Notes: generated by a model from the sequence alone, not told the origin. DNA of 64,000 nt from an uncultured Polaribacter sp. (GCF_947501385.1 NZ_CANMVP010000018.1:1-64000); one strand, 5' to 3'; positions 1-9,261 are shown, counted from the first letter of the stretch. A program made the numbers and translations.

Positions 1-237
1 TTGTTGTGTGCTCCTGAAAGGGCGATATGTCTATCTAAATGGGATGAAAAAGTAAGACAAGCTGGTTTTAAAAGTTTTAATACAATCGCCAGAACAATGT
101 CAATTCATTATCAAAACATCTTAAACTACTTTGATAACCGAAGTACAAATGCGTCAGCAGAATCTTTCAACGCAAAGATTATTGCAAATTATAATGAAAT
201 GATTGTTAACAAATCCCTCATCTCATCTATCAACTAA
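1..237 (+). pseudogene. C-terminal remnant of an ISL3-type IS transposase
   Basis: The frame is open at the window edge and ends at 237. It contains NYFDNRSTNASAESFNAKI, the near-invariant end of ISL3-like (ISAon1-type) DDE transposases of Bacteroidetes. In intact copies a further stretch of about 25 residues follows, with an FRG.RN.NFF-like pattern. Here the reading diverges straight after FNAKI and stops, so the 3' end looks cut and joined to unrelated sequence. I could not find a terminal inverted repeat in the 170 bases downstream. The remnant fits the accessory character of the first 15 kb. The family call is from recognition of the motif; the part left of the window is unseen. Confidence 0.7.
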
Positions 238-409
238 CTGAACTAAATAGGTAATTCCCTAAATTCCTCCAGACGTTTCGGACATTTTTCTAATTATACT
301 TTCAGAATTGATTTGGATCATGAATTTCTTAAACACAATCGTTGATAAAGTCATTACTCTCAATTTCATCGCTACTTTAAAACTACTGATTTCAAATCAT
401 AGTGGTTTA

Positions 410-2527
410 TTAACCTTTAAAAATTGTCTCTTTTCTAATACCGAGCTTTTTCATCTTGGCAAACAAGGTTTTTGCATTCATATCAAGAATGCCGGCGGCT
501 CCATTTAGGCCGCTTACTTTCCCGTTGCTGCGTTTCAAAACATCAATGATATGCTGCCTTTGAACCTCCTTAAATGTAAGAACATCGGCCGTTTTGATAG
601 TTTTTGGTTCGGTAGGCAACCAACTTCCGGGAAATAGGGTGGTGCCATTTTCTATGATAACCGCCCGCTCAATAAGATTCTCCAGTTCCCGTATATTGCC
701 AGGGAAGTCGTAAGCCATTAATAGTGTAATGGTTTTCTTTGAAAGACGCTTAAATGATTTACCTGCCTTGGTCGAATATTTTTCTAGAAAGTATTGTGCT
801 AAAAACGGTATGTCCTCTTTTCTATCTCTCAGTGGCAGACTATTGATCGGGAAGACATTAAGGCGGTAATATAAATCTTCCCTAAAAGTCCCCTCCTTTA
901 CCATTTCATCCAAATTTCTATTGGTTGCAGCAACAATACGCACATCTACTTTCTTTGTTTTTGTACCGCCTACTTCATCAAATTCACCCTCTTGAAGCAC
1001 GCGCAATAATTTAGGTTGCAGGTTTAACGGCATTTCACCTATTTCATCCAAAAAGATAGTACCCCCGTCTGCTAATGAAAATTTCCCGACTTTATCGGAG
1101 ACCGCACCCGTAAAAGCTCCTTTCTTATGGCCAAACAACTCACTCTCAATTAATTCCTTGGGTAAAGTAGCACTGTTTATTTTTATGAGCGGTCTATCTT
1201 TTCTTAAGCTATTATTGTGTACCGCGCGCGCCAATAATTCTTTTCCCGTGCCGGATTCACCAGTTATTAAGACAGTTGTTGTGGTTAAAGCCACTTGCTG
1301 TACCTGTTCTAAAACCTTCAAATAATCAGTACTGTTAGTTATTATATTATCCGCATTTAATTTGATGCTTATTTCTTCCTGTAGATATTCATTTTCAATT
1401 TCATACCTGTCTTTTAAGCATTTAATTTCCTCAAGTGCTTCAAGTAGTTTTAGATCATGCTCTTTTCTGTTGGTTATATCCCGTACCACCGCACAATTGA
1501 TGTCCTCACCCTCATACTTAATATGGTTGGCCACAATATCCGCGGGGAACTTAGTGCCGTCTTTTCTGGTAACCAGCCATTCCATCCGTAATGAACCCTT
1601 CTCCTTCATTTCTTTGAAATGCGATTGCCACCAATCTTGTGTGATACCGGCATCTAGATCAAAAATGGAAAAATGGTCCAACTCTTTTTTGGAAAAACCC
1701 AATGTTTTGGAGACGGAGTTACTGTATTCCAGTAATGCTCCTTCTTCATTATACACGTAAATTAAATCTTGTGCATTATCAATCACATCCTTGAAGAAGT
1801 TAAGCCTGCTTTTCTTCTTCACTTGTTCTGTGACATCCTGGTATACACCTATAACCTTAAAAATTTTGTCGCCCTTAAGTACTGGCTTTACAATGGCACG
1901 TATATATCTACTCGGAATTTCTTTCGTTTCAAAAATACCATCAAAAGGTGTCGCTTCTCGGATCGTAGCACTAATGCTCTTCTTGAATTTTTCGGTATCC
2001 TTAAAAAAATGAACAACTTTTCCTGGATGAAAATCCTCTTTCTCATCAGTATCAAAAATCTTAAACGCTTCCTTGGTTACGATGATAGAGCCATCTTGAA
2101 GATTGAGTTTCCACCCACCCACTTTGGCAATCGACTCTACATTATCGACCAAGTTTTTATAGAAACTAGACGAAGAGATATCGTTCATGATAGAACAGAC
2201 CATTTCTTTTCCATTATTTGAGAAAAACTGGGCAAAAACCTCAACCTCATAAAACTTTCCCGATTTGTCCCGATGCACCGCTTTGAAATTTTCGGTCTTG
2301 TTCTCTTTGAGTGTGTCCCAGTGTTGTTGCCAGCTTTCAGGTGTTACCGTGCTGTTGATATCAAAGATGGTGAGTTGGGTAAGCTCTGATTTTCTGTATT
2401 GGAGACGCTCACATAATTTTTTGTTGCCATAGAAAATACTACCCTCTTCATTTGCCCACAAAACCTCATACGGTAGGGCATCTACAAGCCATTCCTTCAC
2501 CAAACCAACTTCTTTTACATCTGTCAT
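410..2527 (-). CDS. PAS-domain sigma-54-dependent transcriptional activator
   Basis: The 705-residue protein is a bacterial enhancer-binding regulator. About three PAS-like sensor domains fill residues 10-355, a coiled-coil linker follows, then a sigma-54 AAA+ domain (about 397-625) and a C-terminal Fis-type helix-turn-helix (about 655-700). Visible motifs are Walker A GESGTGKE, the sigma-54 contact loop GAFTGA near residue 470, Walker B GGTIFLDEIGE and the R-finger region. No receiver domain is present, so control is probably by ligand or redox binding to the PAS domains rather than phosphorylation. It is transcribed away from the pirin/hydrolase/polyphenol oxidase cluster, whose likely local regulator it is; I found no clear -24/-12 promoter there to confirm this. 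Confidence 0.9.
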   Translation of the reverse strand: MTDVKEVGLVKEWLVDALPYEVLWANEEGSIFYGNKKLCERLQYRKSELTQLTIFDINSTVTPESWQQHWDTLKENKTENFKAVHRDKSGKFYEVEVFAQFFSNNGKEMVCSIMNDISSSSFYKNLVDNVESIAKVGGWKLNLQDGSIIVTKEAFKIFDTDEKEDFHPGKVVHFFKDTEKFKKSISATIREATPFDGIFETKEIPSRYIRAIVKPVLKGDKIFKVIGVYQDVTEQVKKKSRLNFFKDVIDNAQDLIYVYNEEGALLEYSNSVSKTLGFSKKELDHFSIFDLDAGITQDWWQSHFKEMKEKGSLRMEWLVTRKDGTKFPADIVANHIKYEGEDINCAVVRDITNRKEHDLKLLEALEEIKCLKDRYEIENEYLQEEISIKLNADNIITNSTDYLKVLEQVQQVALTTTTVLITGESGTGKELLARAVHNNSLRKDRPLIKINSATLPKELIESELFGHKKGAFTGAVSDKVGKFSLADGGTIFLDEIGEMPLNLQPKLLRVLQEGEFDEVGGTKTKKVDVRIVAATNRNLDEMVKEGTFREDLYYRLNVFPINSLPLRDRKEDIPFLAQYFLEKYSTKAGKSFKRLSKKTITLLMAYDFPGNIRELENLIERAVIIENGTTLFPGSWLPTEPKTIKTADVLTFKEVQRQHIIDVLKRSNGKVSGLNGAAGILDMNAKTLFAKMKKLGIRKETIFKG

Positions 2528-2697
2528 TTTGATTAAAATTTATGGACTAAAAATAATCAATTTTTCTGAAATAATAGAAAATTCTAAAAAGCGAGAAGAA
2601 AAATAATGTTATGAATAAGTTTATATTATTGTCTATCAGTTGATTATTAGTTCGGTATAAGATTAGTTTAAGAGTTAATGCAATAAAAAACAATAAA

Positions 2698-3573
2698 ATG
2701 AAACGCAAAGACTTTTTAAAAAATGCAGTTGCAGCAAGTGCATTTACGGTCTTAGGAGTTTCAGCTTTAGCAAATGCTTCTGGGACACTAAAAAGTTACA
2801 CAAACAAAAATAAAGGATATAATCACTTGTCTAATAAAGAAAGAAAAACCATGAATACAGTACTTCACAAAGCAGACACAAGAGGACATGCAAACCACGG
2901 TTGGTTACGATCAAGGCACACCTTCAGTTTTGCAAACTACCACCATCCAGAGCGTATGAACTTTGGGGCATTAAGAGTATTGAACGACGATATCGTTTCA
3001 GAAAGCCAAGGTTTCGGAACGCATCCGCATAAGGATATGGAAATTGTTTCCATTCCCTTGGAAGGCGACCTCAAGCACAAGGACAATATGGGAAACGAGA
3101 CCATCATCAAAGCTGGCGACATTCAGGTAATGAGCGCTGGGACAGGTGTAATGCATTCTGAATACAATAACAATCCGGACCAGCCCGTAAAGTTTTTGCA
3201 GATTTGGGTTTTTCCAAACAAGCAAAACGTTGAGCCACGTTACGACCAGATGACGCTTAACAGCGCAGACCGCAGAAATAAATTGCAACAGGTACTATCG
3301 CCCAATACAGATGATGCCGGTGTTTGGGTACATCAAAATGCCTGGTTCCATATGACCCGTTTAGATAAAGATAAAACCCTAACATATCAATTGAAGAATC
3401 CTAAAAACAATGGTGTGTATGTTTTTGTTTTAAAAGGAGATGTTTCCATAAATGAACAAAAACTTAATGAAAGAGATGGCTTAGGAATCTGGGATATAGC
3501 AACTTTGGATTTTAAAGCAGACAGCGATACGGAACTCCTTTTAATGGAAGTCCCAATGCAATTGAATAAATAA
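2698..3573 (+). CDS. Pirin-family bicupin with N-terminal export leader
   Basis: From residue 52 on (second Met, start of the usual pirin) the protein matches YhaK/quercetinase-like pirins: RSRHTFSFANY, FGTHPHKDMEIVS and GTGVMHSEYN supply the HxH...E...H metal site of the first cupin. The first 51 residues are extra and begin MKRKDFLKNAVAASAFTVLG, which resembles a Tat/Sec leader (a single KRK rather than RR), so this copy may be exported. Family members oxidise flavonoids or act as metal-dependent redox sensors. It starts the plus-strand cluster opposite the sigma-54 activator and is followed 50 bases later by an isochorismatase-family gene. The substrate is unknown; a phenolic or quinone is plausible from context only. 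Confidence 0.88.
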   Translation: MKRKDFLKNAVAASAFTVLGVSALANASGTLKSYTNKNKGYNHLSNKERKTMNTVLHKADTRGHANHGWLRSRHTFSFANYHHPERMNFGALRVLNDDIVSESQGFGTHPHKDMEIVSIPLEGDLKHKDNMGNETIIKAGDIQVMSAGTGVMHSEYNNNPDQPVKFLQIWVFPNKQNVEPRYDQMTLNSADRRNKLQQVLSPNTDDAGVWVHQNAWFHMTRLDKDKTLTYQLKNPKNNGVYVFVLKGDVSINEQKLNERDGLGIWDIATLDFKADSDTELLLMEVPMQLNK

Positions 3574-3623
3574 ATAAAACCACTCAAATTATAACCGTCT
3601 AAAAGACATAAATAACAATTAAA

Positions 3624-4373
3624 ATGAAAAAAACAACAGTAACACTCGTAATACTATTAGTAAGCACATTAGCTTTTGCACAATGGGATATGTACAACCC
3701 GAACCCCAACAACGATCCTGCAAACGCATCCAAGGAACTGCTCAATCCTACAAATCACACATTACTTTTAATCGATCACGAGAGCCAAATGGCATTTGCG
3801 GTAGAATCCCAACCTATTGAGGAACTGCGTAATAATACCGGCTTAATATCAAACCTTGCCATTATTTACAACGTTCCTACCGTAGTTACAACAGTTGCAG
3901 AAAGATCCTTTTCCGGCCCCGTTTTTCCTGAAATCCGAGAGTTCTTTCCCGACGAAAAATCTTATATAGACAGAACCACGATGAACTCTTGGGAAGATAA
4001 GAGAGTGGTTGCGGCTGTTAATAAAATCGGTAAAAAGAAGCTCGTGATTGCTGGATTGTGGACAGAGGTATGTACCCTATCAGCAGCTTTATCCGCCTTG
4101 GAAGATGGTTTTGATGTGTATGTGATAACCGATGCCTCTGGCGGAATCTCGCAGGAGGCACACGATATGGCTATTGCAAGAATGATGCAGGCCGGTGTAA
4201 AGATGGTTACAGCACTTCAATACGCATTGGAGGTCCATAGGGACTGGGCGCGCTCTGACAAATATGTTGCTATGAACGATTTAGCAAAACGATGGGGCGG
4301 TGCATATGGTTTAGGGATTGATTACAAAAAGACCCTGGACAAGTGGGAAGCGGAACACAATGTCAAAAACTAA
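3624..4373 (+). CDS. Isochorismatase-family (YcaC-like) hydrolase, exported
   Basis: The 249-residue protein begins with a clear Sec signal peptide (MKKTTVTLVILLVSTLAFAQ) and then carries a cysteine-hydrolase fold: Asp51 in LLLIDHE and Cys150 in LWTEVCT are the expected catalytic acid and nucleophile. The C-terminal part (YALEVHRDWAR) is YcaC-like. Known relatives cleave amide or vinyl-ether bonds, but the in vivo substrate of the YcaC group is not settled. Most family members are cytoplasmic; a periplasmic copy beside an exported pirin and a lipoprotein amidohydrolase suggests a shared envelope pathway. The stop codon lies 45 bases before the most likely start of the next gene. Confidence 0.9.
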   Translation: MKKTTVTLVILLVSTLAFAQWDMYNPNPNNDPANASKELLNPTNHTLLLIDHESQMAFAVESQPIEELRNNTGLISNLAIIYNVPTVVTTVAERSFSGPVFPEIREFFPDEKSYIDRTTMNSWEDKRVVAAVNKIGKKKLVIAGLWTEVCTLSAALSALEDGFDVYVITDASGGISQEAHDMAIARMMQAGVKMVTALQYALEVHRDWARSDKYVAMNDLAKRWGGAYGLGIDYKKTLDKWEAEHNVKN

Positions 4374-4417
4374 CAACAGCACGGTATTTTTCGGGTACTG
4401 TAAATAATTTAAGCAAT

Positions 4418-6214
4418 ATGAAAAATATACTCAAAGTCCTTATGGTTTCGATAGCCTTCCTGTCCTGTGAAGAAAAAGCAGCCCAAAAGGATGTCGCAGA
4501 TATGATTGTTATCAATGCGAACATCGCAGTAATGGATGACGATAACGCTTTTGCCAAAGCGATGGCCGTCAAAGACGGGAAAGTCTTAAAAACAGGAACT
4601 ATTGAAGAAATCGATATCCTACAAGGCGATTCCACCCAAGTCATCGATGCCAAAGGCAAAACAGTGATTCCCGGTCTTAACGACTCGCACTTACATTTGA
4701 CACGTGGTGGAAGGTTCTTTAATGCAGAATTACGTTGGGACGGTGTAAAGACTTTGAAGCGGGCTTTGGAAATGCTAAAGGAACAGGCCGAACGTACACC
4801 AGACGGCCAGTGGGTTAGGGTCATCGGTGGCTGGAGCCCTTTTCAGTTTGAAGAAAAACGTTTCCCGACACCCGAAGAAATCAACGAAGCTACTGGCAAT
4901 GTGCCAACCTACGTATTATTTCTATACAGCAGAGCGTGGTTGAATGATGCCGGATTGAAAGCCTTAAATATTGATGAGAATACAAAAGCACCGGAAGGTA
5001 GCACGTTTGAAAAAGGGGGCGACGGGAAATTAACTGGTGTGCTTCTCGCAGAACCCAACCCAACAATTCTATATGCCCGTATCGGGGCATTACCACCATT
5101 ATCCGAAGAAGAGATGGTCAACGGGACCAAGCAATTCTATAGGGAGTTGAACAGCTTTGGCATTACAAGTGGTATCGATGCTGGGGGCGGTGGTCATAAA
5201 TTCCCAAAAGATTATACGGGCACCAAAGTATTGGCAGATGATGGAGAAATGCCTATACGATTATCCTACTATTTATTCCCTCAAAATAAAGGGGCTGAAT
5301 ATGCCGAATTCCAAGAATGGATGTCGAACAACGAAGTGGGTAAAAATCACGCAATTCATTTAGACCACGGTTATGAACTGGAGGGCGGTGGCGAGTTTTT
5401 GGCTTGGAGCGCAGGCGATTTTGAAAACTTTCTGGCACCACAACCACTATTGGAAGATAGGCCCACCTGGCGAGAAGATTTAAAAAGGATTTTACGATTG
5501 CACGTAGATAATGGATGGCCATTTAGAATCCACGCCACCTATGGCGAAACCATAGCCAATATGCTGGATGTCATCGAAGAAGTAAATACGGAAACCAATG
5601 GGGAACTGGCTTCACGACGTTGGTTGTTCGACCACGCTGAAACGGTAAAAGATACCGAATTGGAACGTATCAAAGCTTTGAACGGTGGCATCGCCATACA
5701 AGCCAGAATGGCCTATGCAGGAGAATTTTTTGTAGAACGCTATGGAGCGGACAAAGCAAAACACGCCCCACCGGTAAAGAAAATAATGGATATGGGAATT
5801 CCAATAGGTGCCGGAACAGATGGTACCCGTGTAGCAAGCTATAATCCTTGGCCAGCACTGTATTGGTTGGTCAGTGGAAAAACGGTTGGCGATTTCCAAT
5901 TGGCAGCACCCGAAAATCAATTGACCAGGGAAGAAGCCTTGCGCCTATACACCCAGGGAAGTGCTTGGATGTCTAAAGAAGAAGATGTAAAAGGAACTTT
6001 GGAAAACGGCATGTATGCAGATTTCGCCATCCTTTCCGATGATTATTTTACCATCCCGGAAACAGAAATCACTACTCTGGAATCGGTACTCACTGTAGTA
6101 GGCGGGAACGTCGTCTATGGAAACAAAGAGTATGCAGCAATGAATCCGCCGTTACCGGCAGTAATCCCAGATTGGTCGCCCGTAAAATACTACGGAGGCT
6201 ATCAAAAAAACTGA
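4418..6214 (+). CDS. YtcJ-like metal-dependent amidohydrolase, lipoprotein
   Basis: I start the gene at 4418 because the protein then begins with a lipoprotein leader (MKNILKVLMVSIAFLSCEEK, lipobox LSC). A longer reading from 4343 would overlap the upstream gene and bury the leader. The 598-residue enzyme has the amidohydrolase-superfamily pattern: HLH in NDSHLHLTRGG, later His residues in RIHATYGE and FDHAETV, and Asp in GAGTDGTRV. Relatives hydrolyse N-acyl or cyclic amide substrates such as formamides and hydantoin-like compounds; the specific substrate cannot be read from sequence. It probably sits on the periplasmic face of a membrane and is co-transcribed with the neighbours on both sides. 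Confidence 0.9.
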   Translation: MKNILKVLMVSIAFLSCEEKAAQKDVADMIVINANIAVMDDDNAFAKAMAVKDGKVLKTGTIEEIDILQGDSTQVIDAKGKTVIPGLNDSHLHLTRGGRFFNAELRWDGVKTLKRALEMLKEQAERTPDGQWVRVIGGWSPFQFEEKRFPTPEEINEATGNVPTYVLFLYSRAWLNDAGLKALNIDENTKAPEGSTFEKGGDGKLTGVLLAEPNPTILYARIGALPPLSEEEMVNGTKQFYRELNSFGITSGIDAGGGGHKFPKDYTGTKVLADDGEMPIRLSYYLFPQNKGAEYAEFQEWMSNNEVGKNHAIHLDHGYELEGGGEFLAWSAGDFENFLAPQPLLEDRPTWREDLKRILRLHVDNGWPFRIHATYGETIANMLDVIEEVNTETNGELASRRWLFDHAETVKDTELERIKALNGGIAIQARMAYAGEFFVERYGADKAKHAPPVKKIMDMGIPIGAGTDGTRVASYNPWPALYWLVSGKTVGDFQLAAPENQLTREEALRLYTQGSAWMSKEEDVKGTLENGMYADFAILSDDYFTIPETEITTLESVLTVVGGNVVYGNKEYAAMNPPLPAVIPDWSPVKYYGGYQKN

Positions 6215-6241
6215 AATTTAATAATGTAAACCTATATCAAA

Positions 6242-6766
6242 ATGGAATCAGTAGTAAAAACAAAATGGAACGTAGATGCAGCGCACTCGGAAATAGGCTT
6301 TAAAGCAAAGCATATGATGATTTCCACTGTAAAAGGAGCCTTTGAAGAATTTGATGCTTCTTTAGAAACTGAGAGCGAAGATTTTAAAAACGCAAATTTC
6401 AGCTTCACAGCGCAGGTAGCATCCATCAATACAAAGAATAAAGACCGGGATACGCATTTAAAATCGGAAGATTTCTTTAATGCAGCAACATACCCTCAAA
6501 TGTCCTTTGAATCTACATCGTATGATGGAGAGGAATTAGTCGGGAATTTAACCATAAAAGATGTGACCAAAGAGGTACGCCTTTCAATGGACTTTAATGG
6601 CGTAGCGGTTGACCCTTACGGACAGACCAAAGCTGGATTCGAGATTACAGGAAAAATTAACCGTAAAGATTTTGGCCTTACCTGGAATGCGGTTACCGAA
6701 GCTGGTAGCATCGTCGTAAGCGATACTGTTCAGATGGCGATTGACCTACAGTTTATTAAGGAATAG
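6242..6766 (+). CDS. YceI-family lipocalin-like protein
   Basis: The 174-residue protein has the whole YceI pattern: WNVDAAHSEIGFKAKHMM, THLKSEDFFNAATYPQMSF, a central GNLTIKDVTKEVRL and the final NRKDFGLTWN. YceI proteins form an elongated beta barrel that binds long polyisoprenoid or quinone-like lipids. Most have a signal peptide; this one has none, so it is probably cytoplasmic. It lies 27 bases after the amidohydrolase gene and is followed by a strong hairpin at 6781-6818, so it likely closes the first transcription unit of the cluster. A role in handling a lipophilic quinone would fit the neighbouring redox genes, but that is inference. Confidence 0.92.
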   Translation: MESVVKTKWNVDAAHSEIGFKAKHMMISTVKGAFEEFDASLETESEDFKNANFSFTAQVASINTKNKDRDTHLKSEDFFNAATYPQMSFESTSYDGEELVGNLTIKDVTKEVRLSMDFNGVAVDPYGQTKAGFEITGKINRKDFGLTWNAVTEAGSIVVSDTVQMAIDLQFIKE

Positions 6767-6780
6767 CAGTTTTTAATCCA

Positions 6781-6818
6781 AACAAAGTTGCTTTTACATA
6801 AGCAAAAGCAACTTTGTT
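6781..6818. terminator. Hairpin between the YceI and polyphenol oxidase genes
   Basis: A perfect 15-bp inverted repeat (6781-6795 with 6804-6818) with an 8-base loop; the arms are AT-rich at the loop and GC-containing at the base. It lacks a long T run on the plus strand. It is likely a terminator or attenuator dividing the cluster into two units, and it overlaps a TTG at 6814, which argues for the polyphenol oxidase start at 6832. Confidence 0.7.
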
Positions 6819-6831
6819 AAACCACCGACCA

Positions 6832-8232
6832 ATGCAGAAAAAGACGTCAAGAAGAGCTTTTCTTCAAACAGCAGGTATGACCACCTTGGGATTATCAAGC
6901 CTGCCTATACTGTCATCAGCACTTTTAGGATGTGAGGATACAAAATCAACAAAAAAAACAGCATTAAGTACGGCATCATCTTCGTTGGTCACAAGAAAGA
7001 ATATTGCGGATATTCCTGTAGACGACCCAGAAATCAAACTGTTCAAAGACGCCATCCGTATCTTAAAGGAGCGTTCGGAAATTTCGCCATTAGACCCAAT
7101 GGGCTGGCTGGCACAAGGCATGCTGCACGCCACATTTTGTGCTACGAGCATCTATTCCAATCAAGTACATTACAATTGGTACGTATGGCCCTGGCACAGG
7201 TTGTATTTGTGGTCTATGGAACAAAAAATCCAAAACGCCGTAAACGAACCACAATTGGCCTTGCATTATTGGGATTGGACAAAGTCTACTGTTATCCCGG
7301 AACATTATTGGGGCGATGAAACTAATCCCTTGTTCAACGTAACGCGATTGGTCGGTCCTCAAGATGAAATCCCAAAAGATTTTATCAACGTAGGTGCTGG
7401 ATTTAGGGCTTCACGGTATAGAACCTTTGGGGGTTATCCTGCTATTAAAAAGCGTGGCGATGCGCAATTGGATGGTTTGGCGGAGCAGTCGTTTCACAAT
7501 AACATCCACAACTGGATTGGCGGACAAATGGCAACCTTTACCGAATCTGGTTTTGATCCTATTTTTTATGGACATCACGGCAATTGCGACCGTATTTGGG
7601 ACGCTTGGTGGACTTATAGCCCAAATAATAAACTACCTGATGAAGAAGAATGGCTGGAAAAGAAATTGTACGCCACAGATGGCAATGGCCGACCTGTGGA
7701 ATTTAAAATTAAGGAACTGTTGAATTCGGAAGATTTAGGCTATCGCTTTGCAGATTTGGACTTGAATCCTAATTACTGCAATCCATTTCTGGAAGAAGAC
7801 AAACCCAAACGAAATGAAACCAAACAAGACTGCATTGCACCGCTCAACCTCAAAACTTCAGATACCGATGCGATTTATAAGGACTTTATAGATAAGGAAC
7901 GGACGCACGTCATCCTACATTTTGAAAGAGCACAACTGCCCTACCAGCCCTATTGCGCGCGCGTATTTTTTGAATATGACAAGGAGGGCACTAAGCAGAG
8001 CAAATACACAGGCACCTTTACCATTTTACCGATTCTCGATTTAGATTCGGTATTGTTGCAGAATGGCGTGCATCTTCAGATTGAAATCGAAAAGGAAATA
8101 GCAGATGCCATTGATGCCAAAAAGGACATTCAGGTCATCTTTCAGCCCGTGCCTTTACCGAATAGAAACATCCCAGACGAGCTATTAAAGTTGGAAAATA
8201 TTTCATTGGTAACACATTATGAAAATGAATAA
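6832..8232 (+). CDS. Plant-type polyphenol oxidase (tyrosinase family), Tat-exported lipoprotein
   Basis: Starting at 6832 gives a 466-residue protein with a twin-arginine leader (TSRRAFLQTAG) that ends in a lipobox-like LLGCED. Copper A ligands are His99, His113 and His122; Cys103 in HATFC sits where plant enzymes form a Cys-His thioether. Copper B ligands are His222, His226 and one of the HH pair at 248-249 in FYGHHGNCDRIWDAWW. After the catalytic domain come a DWL-like segment (EEEWLEKKLY...LGYRFADLD) and a KFDV-like end, the layout of plant catechol oxidases rather than short bacterial tyrosinases. It should oxidise o-diphenols to quinones at the cell envelope. The next gene is a copper chaperone overlapping by 14 bases, which fits metal loading of this enzyme. 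Confidence 0.88.
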   Translation: MQKKTSRRAFLQTAGMTTLGLSSLPILSSALLGCEDTKSTKKTALSTASSSLVTRKNIADIPVDDPEIKLFKDAIRILKERSEISPLDPMGWLAQGMLHATFCATSIYSNQVHYNWYVWPWHRLYLWSMEQKIQNAVNEPQLALHYWDWTKSTVIPEHYWGDETNPLFNVTRLVGPQDEIPKDFINVGAGFRASRYRTFGGYPAIKKRGDAQLDGLAEQSFHNNIHNWIGGQMATFTESGFDPIFYGHHGNCDRIWDAWWTYSPNNKLPDEEEWLEKKLYATDGNGRPVEFKIKELLNSEDLGYRFADLDLNPNYCNPFLEEDKPKRNETKQDCIAPLNLKTSDTDAIYKDFIDKERTHVILHFERAQLPYQPYCARVFFEYDKEGTKQSKYTGTFTILPILDLDSVLLQNGVHLQIEIEKEIADAIDAKKDIQVIFQPVPLPNRNIPDELLKLENISLVTHYENE

Positions 8233-8830
8233 ACTTGTTATTCTTTTCGCATTAGCGGTATTCCTTTGTTCCTGCAAACGAGAAAAACTGCCTATTCTTG
8301 GGGAAACTTCTGTAAATGCCATAACGGGAGACATTGTCTATTACAAAGCGCCTGATTTTGAATTGACCAATCAGCTGAACAGCATTTCAACAGCTATCGA
8401 TTTTCAGCATAAAATTAAGGTGGTAGATTTCTTTTTTACCAGTTGCCCCACGATTTGTCCTCAAATGACGAAGCACCTAAAATTGGTGGAAGAAGCCTAT
8501 AAAGATGAGGATAGGGTGGCTATCATTTCATACAGTATAGACCCAAAAAATGATACACCAAAACGTCTGCAAGCATATGCTGAAAATCACAATATCGACA
8601 CTAACAAATGGACATTTCTTACGGGAAATAGCGAGGCCATTTTTGAGTTATCAAAAGATTATAAAGTAAGGGCTTTTGACGATAGTAGCAATGAAGAACG
8701 CAACCTGATACACGATGGCACTTTTGTGTTGGTGGACGGACAGCAAAGACTACGCGGCTATTACAATGGGCTTCAAGTAGAAGATACCCAACGATTAATC
8801 AAAGATATATCCATCTTACTAAAAGAATAA
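8219..8830 (+). CDS. SCO1/SenC-family copper chaperone, lipoprotein
   Basis: The leader MKMNKLVILFALAVFLCSCK gives a lipoprotein anchored in the envelope. The thioredoxin-like domain carries the SCO copper site: CPTICP (CxxxC) and a later His in LIHDGTFVLVD. SCO proteins deliver copper to the CuA site of cytochrome oxidase or act as thiol-disulfide reductases. Here the start overlaps the end of the polyphenol oxidase gene by 14 bases and no oxidase subunit is nearby, so the likely client is the dicopper polyphenol oxidase. That client assignment is inference from context; the family is certain. Confidence 0.93.
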   Translation: MKMNKLVILFALAVFLCSCKREKLPILGETSVNAITGDIVYYKAPDFELTNQLNSISTAIDFQHKIKVVDFFFTSCPTICPQMTKHLKLVEEAYKDEDRVAIISYSIDPKNDTPKRLQAYAENHNIDTNKWTFLTGNSEAIFELSKDYKVRAFDDSSNEERNLIHDGTFVLVDGQQRLRGYYNGLQVEDTQRLIKDISILLKE

Positions 8831-8832
8831 GT

Positions 8833-9261
8833 ATGAAAGCAGTTTTAAGGAAATTTTGGAGTCCATATACGGCGTTTGTATCTCGTGATCTGTGCATGTT
8901 GTTCTTTAGGGTTTTGGTCTCTCTAGCAATGATTAATACGCACGGTCTTAAAAAAATACTGAACTTTTCAGATACGGTAGCACATATTCCAGACCCCTTC
9001 GGGATGGGTGATCAAGTGAGTGCCATCATCGCCATTCTTGCGAATATCGTCGGGCCCATATTTGTCATTTTAGGATTAGGGACACGATTGGCCATTTTAC
9101 CTATTTTGAGCGTTACGCTCATCGGCTTTTTTGTAGTGCACGCAGGAGACTCTTGGGCAGTTAGAGATGTGCCGTTAATGTACTCGTTAGCCTATTTGTT
9201 TATCTTTTTCTTAGGTGCAGGAAAATATTCCATCGATTATAAAGTGTATAAAAATAACTGA
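8833..9261 (+). CDS. DoxX-family membrane protein
   Basis: This 142-residue protein has about four transmembrane helices and the DoxX pattern: an N-terminal RDLCMLFFRVLVSLAMINTHG segment, then ILANIVGPIFVILGLGTRLA and a late LMYSLAYLFIFFLGAGKYSID. DoxX proteins occur with thiosulfate:quinone oxidoreductases and other redox systems, but the biochemical role of most members is unknown. It follows the SCO gene after two bases and is followed at once by a YdcZ-type transporter gene, so it is part of the polyphenol oxidase operon. It may connect that oxidation to the quinone pool, which is speculation. Confidence 0.88.
   Translation: MKAVLRKFWSPYTAFVSRDLCMLFFRVLVSLAMINTHGLKKILNFSDTVAHIPDPFGMGDQVSAIIAILANIVGPIFVILGLGTRLAILPILSVTLIGFFVVHAGDSWAVRDVPLMYSLAYLFIFFLGAGKYSIDYKVYKNN

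Noticed and set aside
308..508. Plus-strand frame of 66 codons
   Set aside because: Overlaps the 3' end of the sigma-54 activator on the other strand and has no recognisable features.
2528..2697. Sigma-54 (-24/-12) promoter between the activator and pirin genes
   Set aside because: I looked for GG-N10-GC and found no acceptable match, so control by the neighbouring activator is left as inference.
4343..4417. Upstream extension of the amidohydrolase gene
   Set aside because: Overlaps the preceding gene and hides the lipoprotein leader that starts at 4418.
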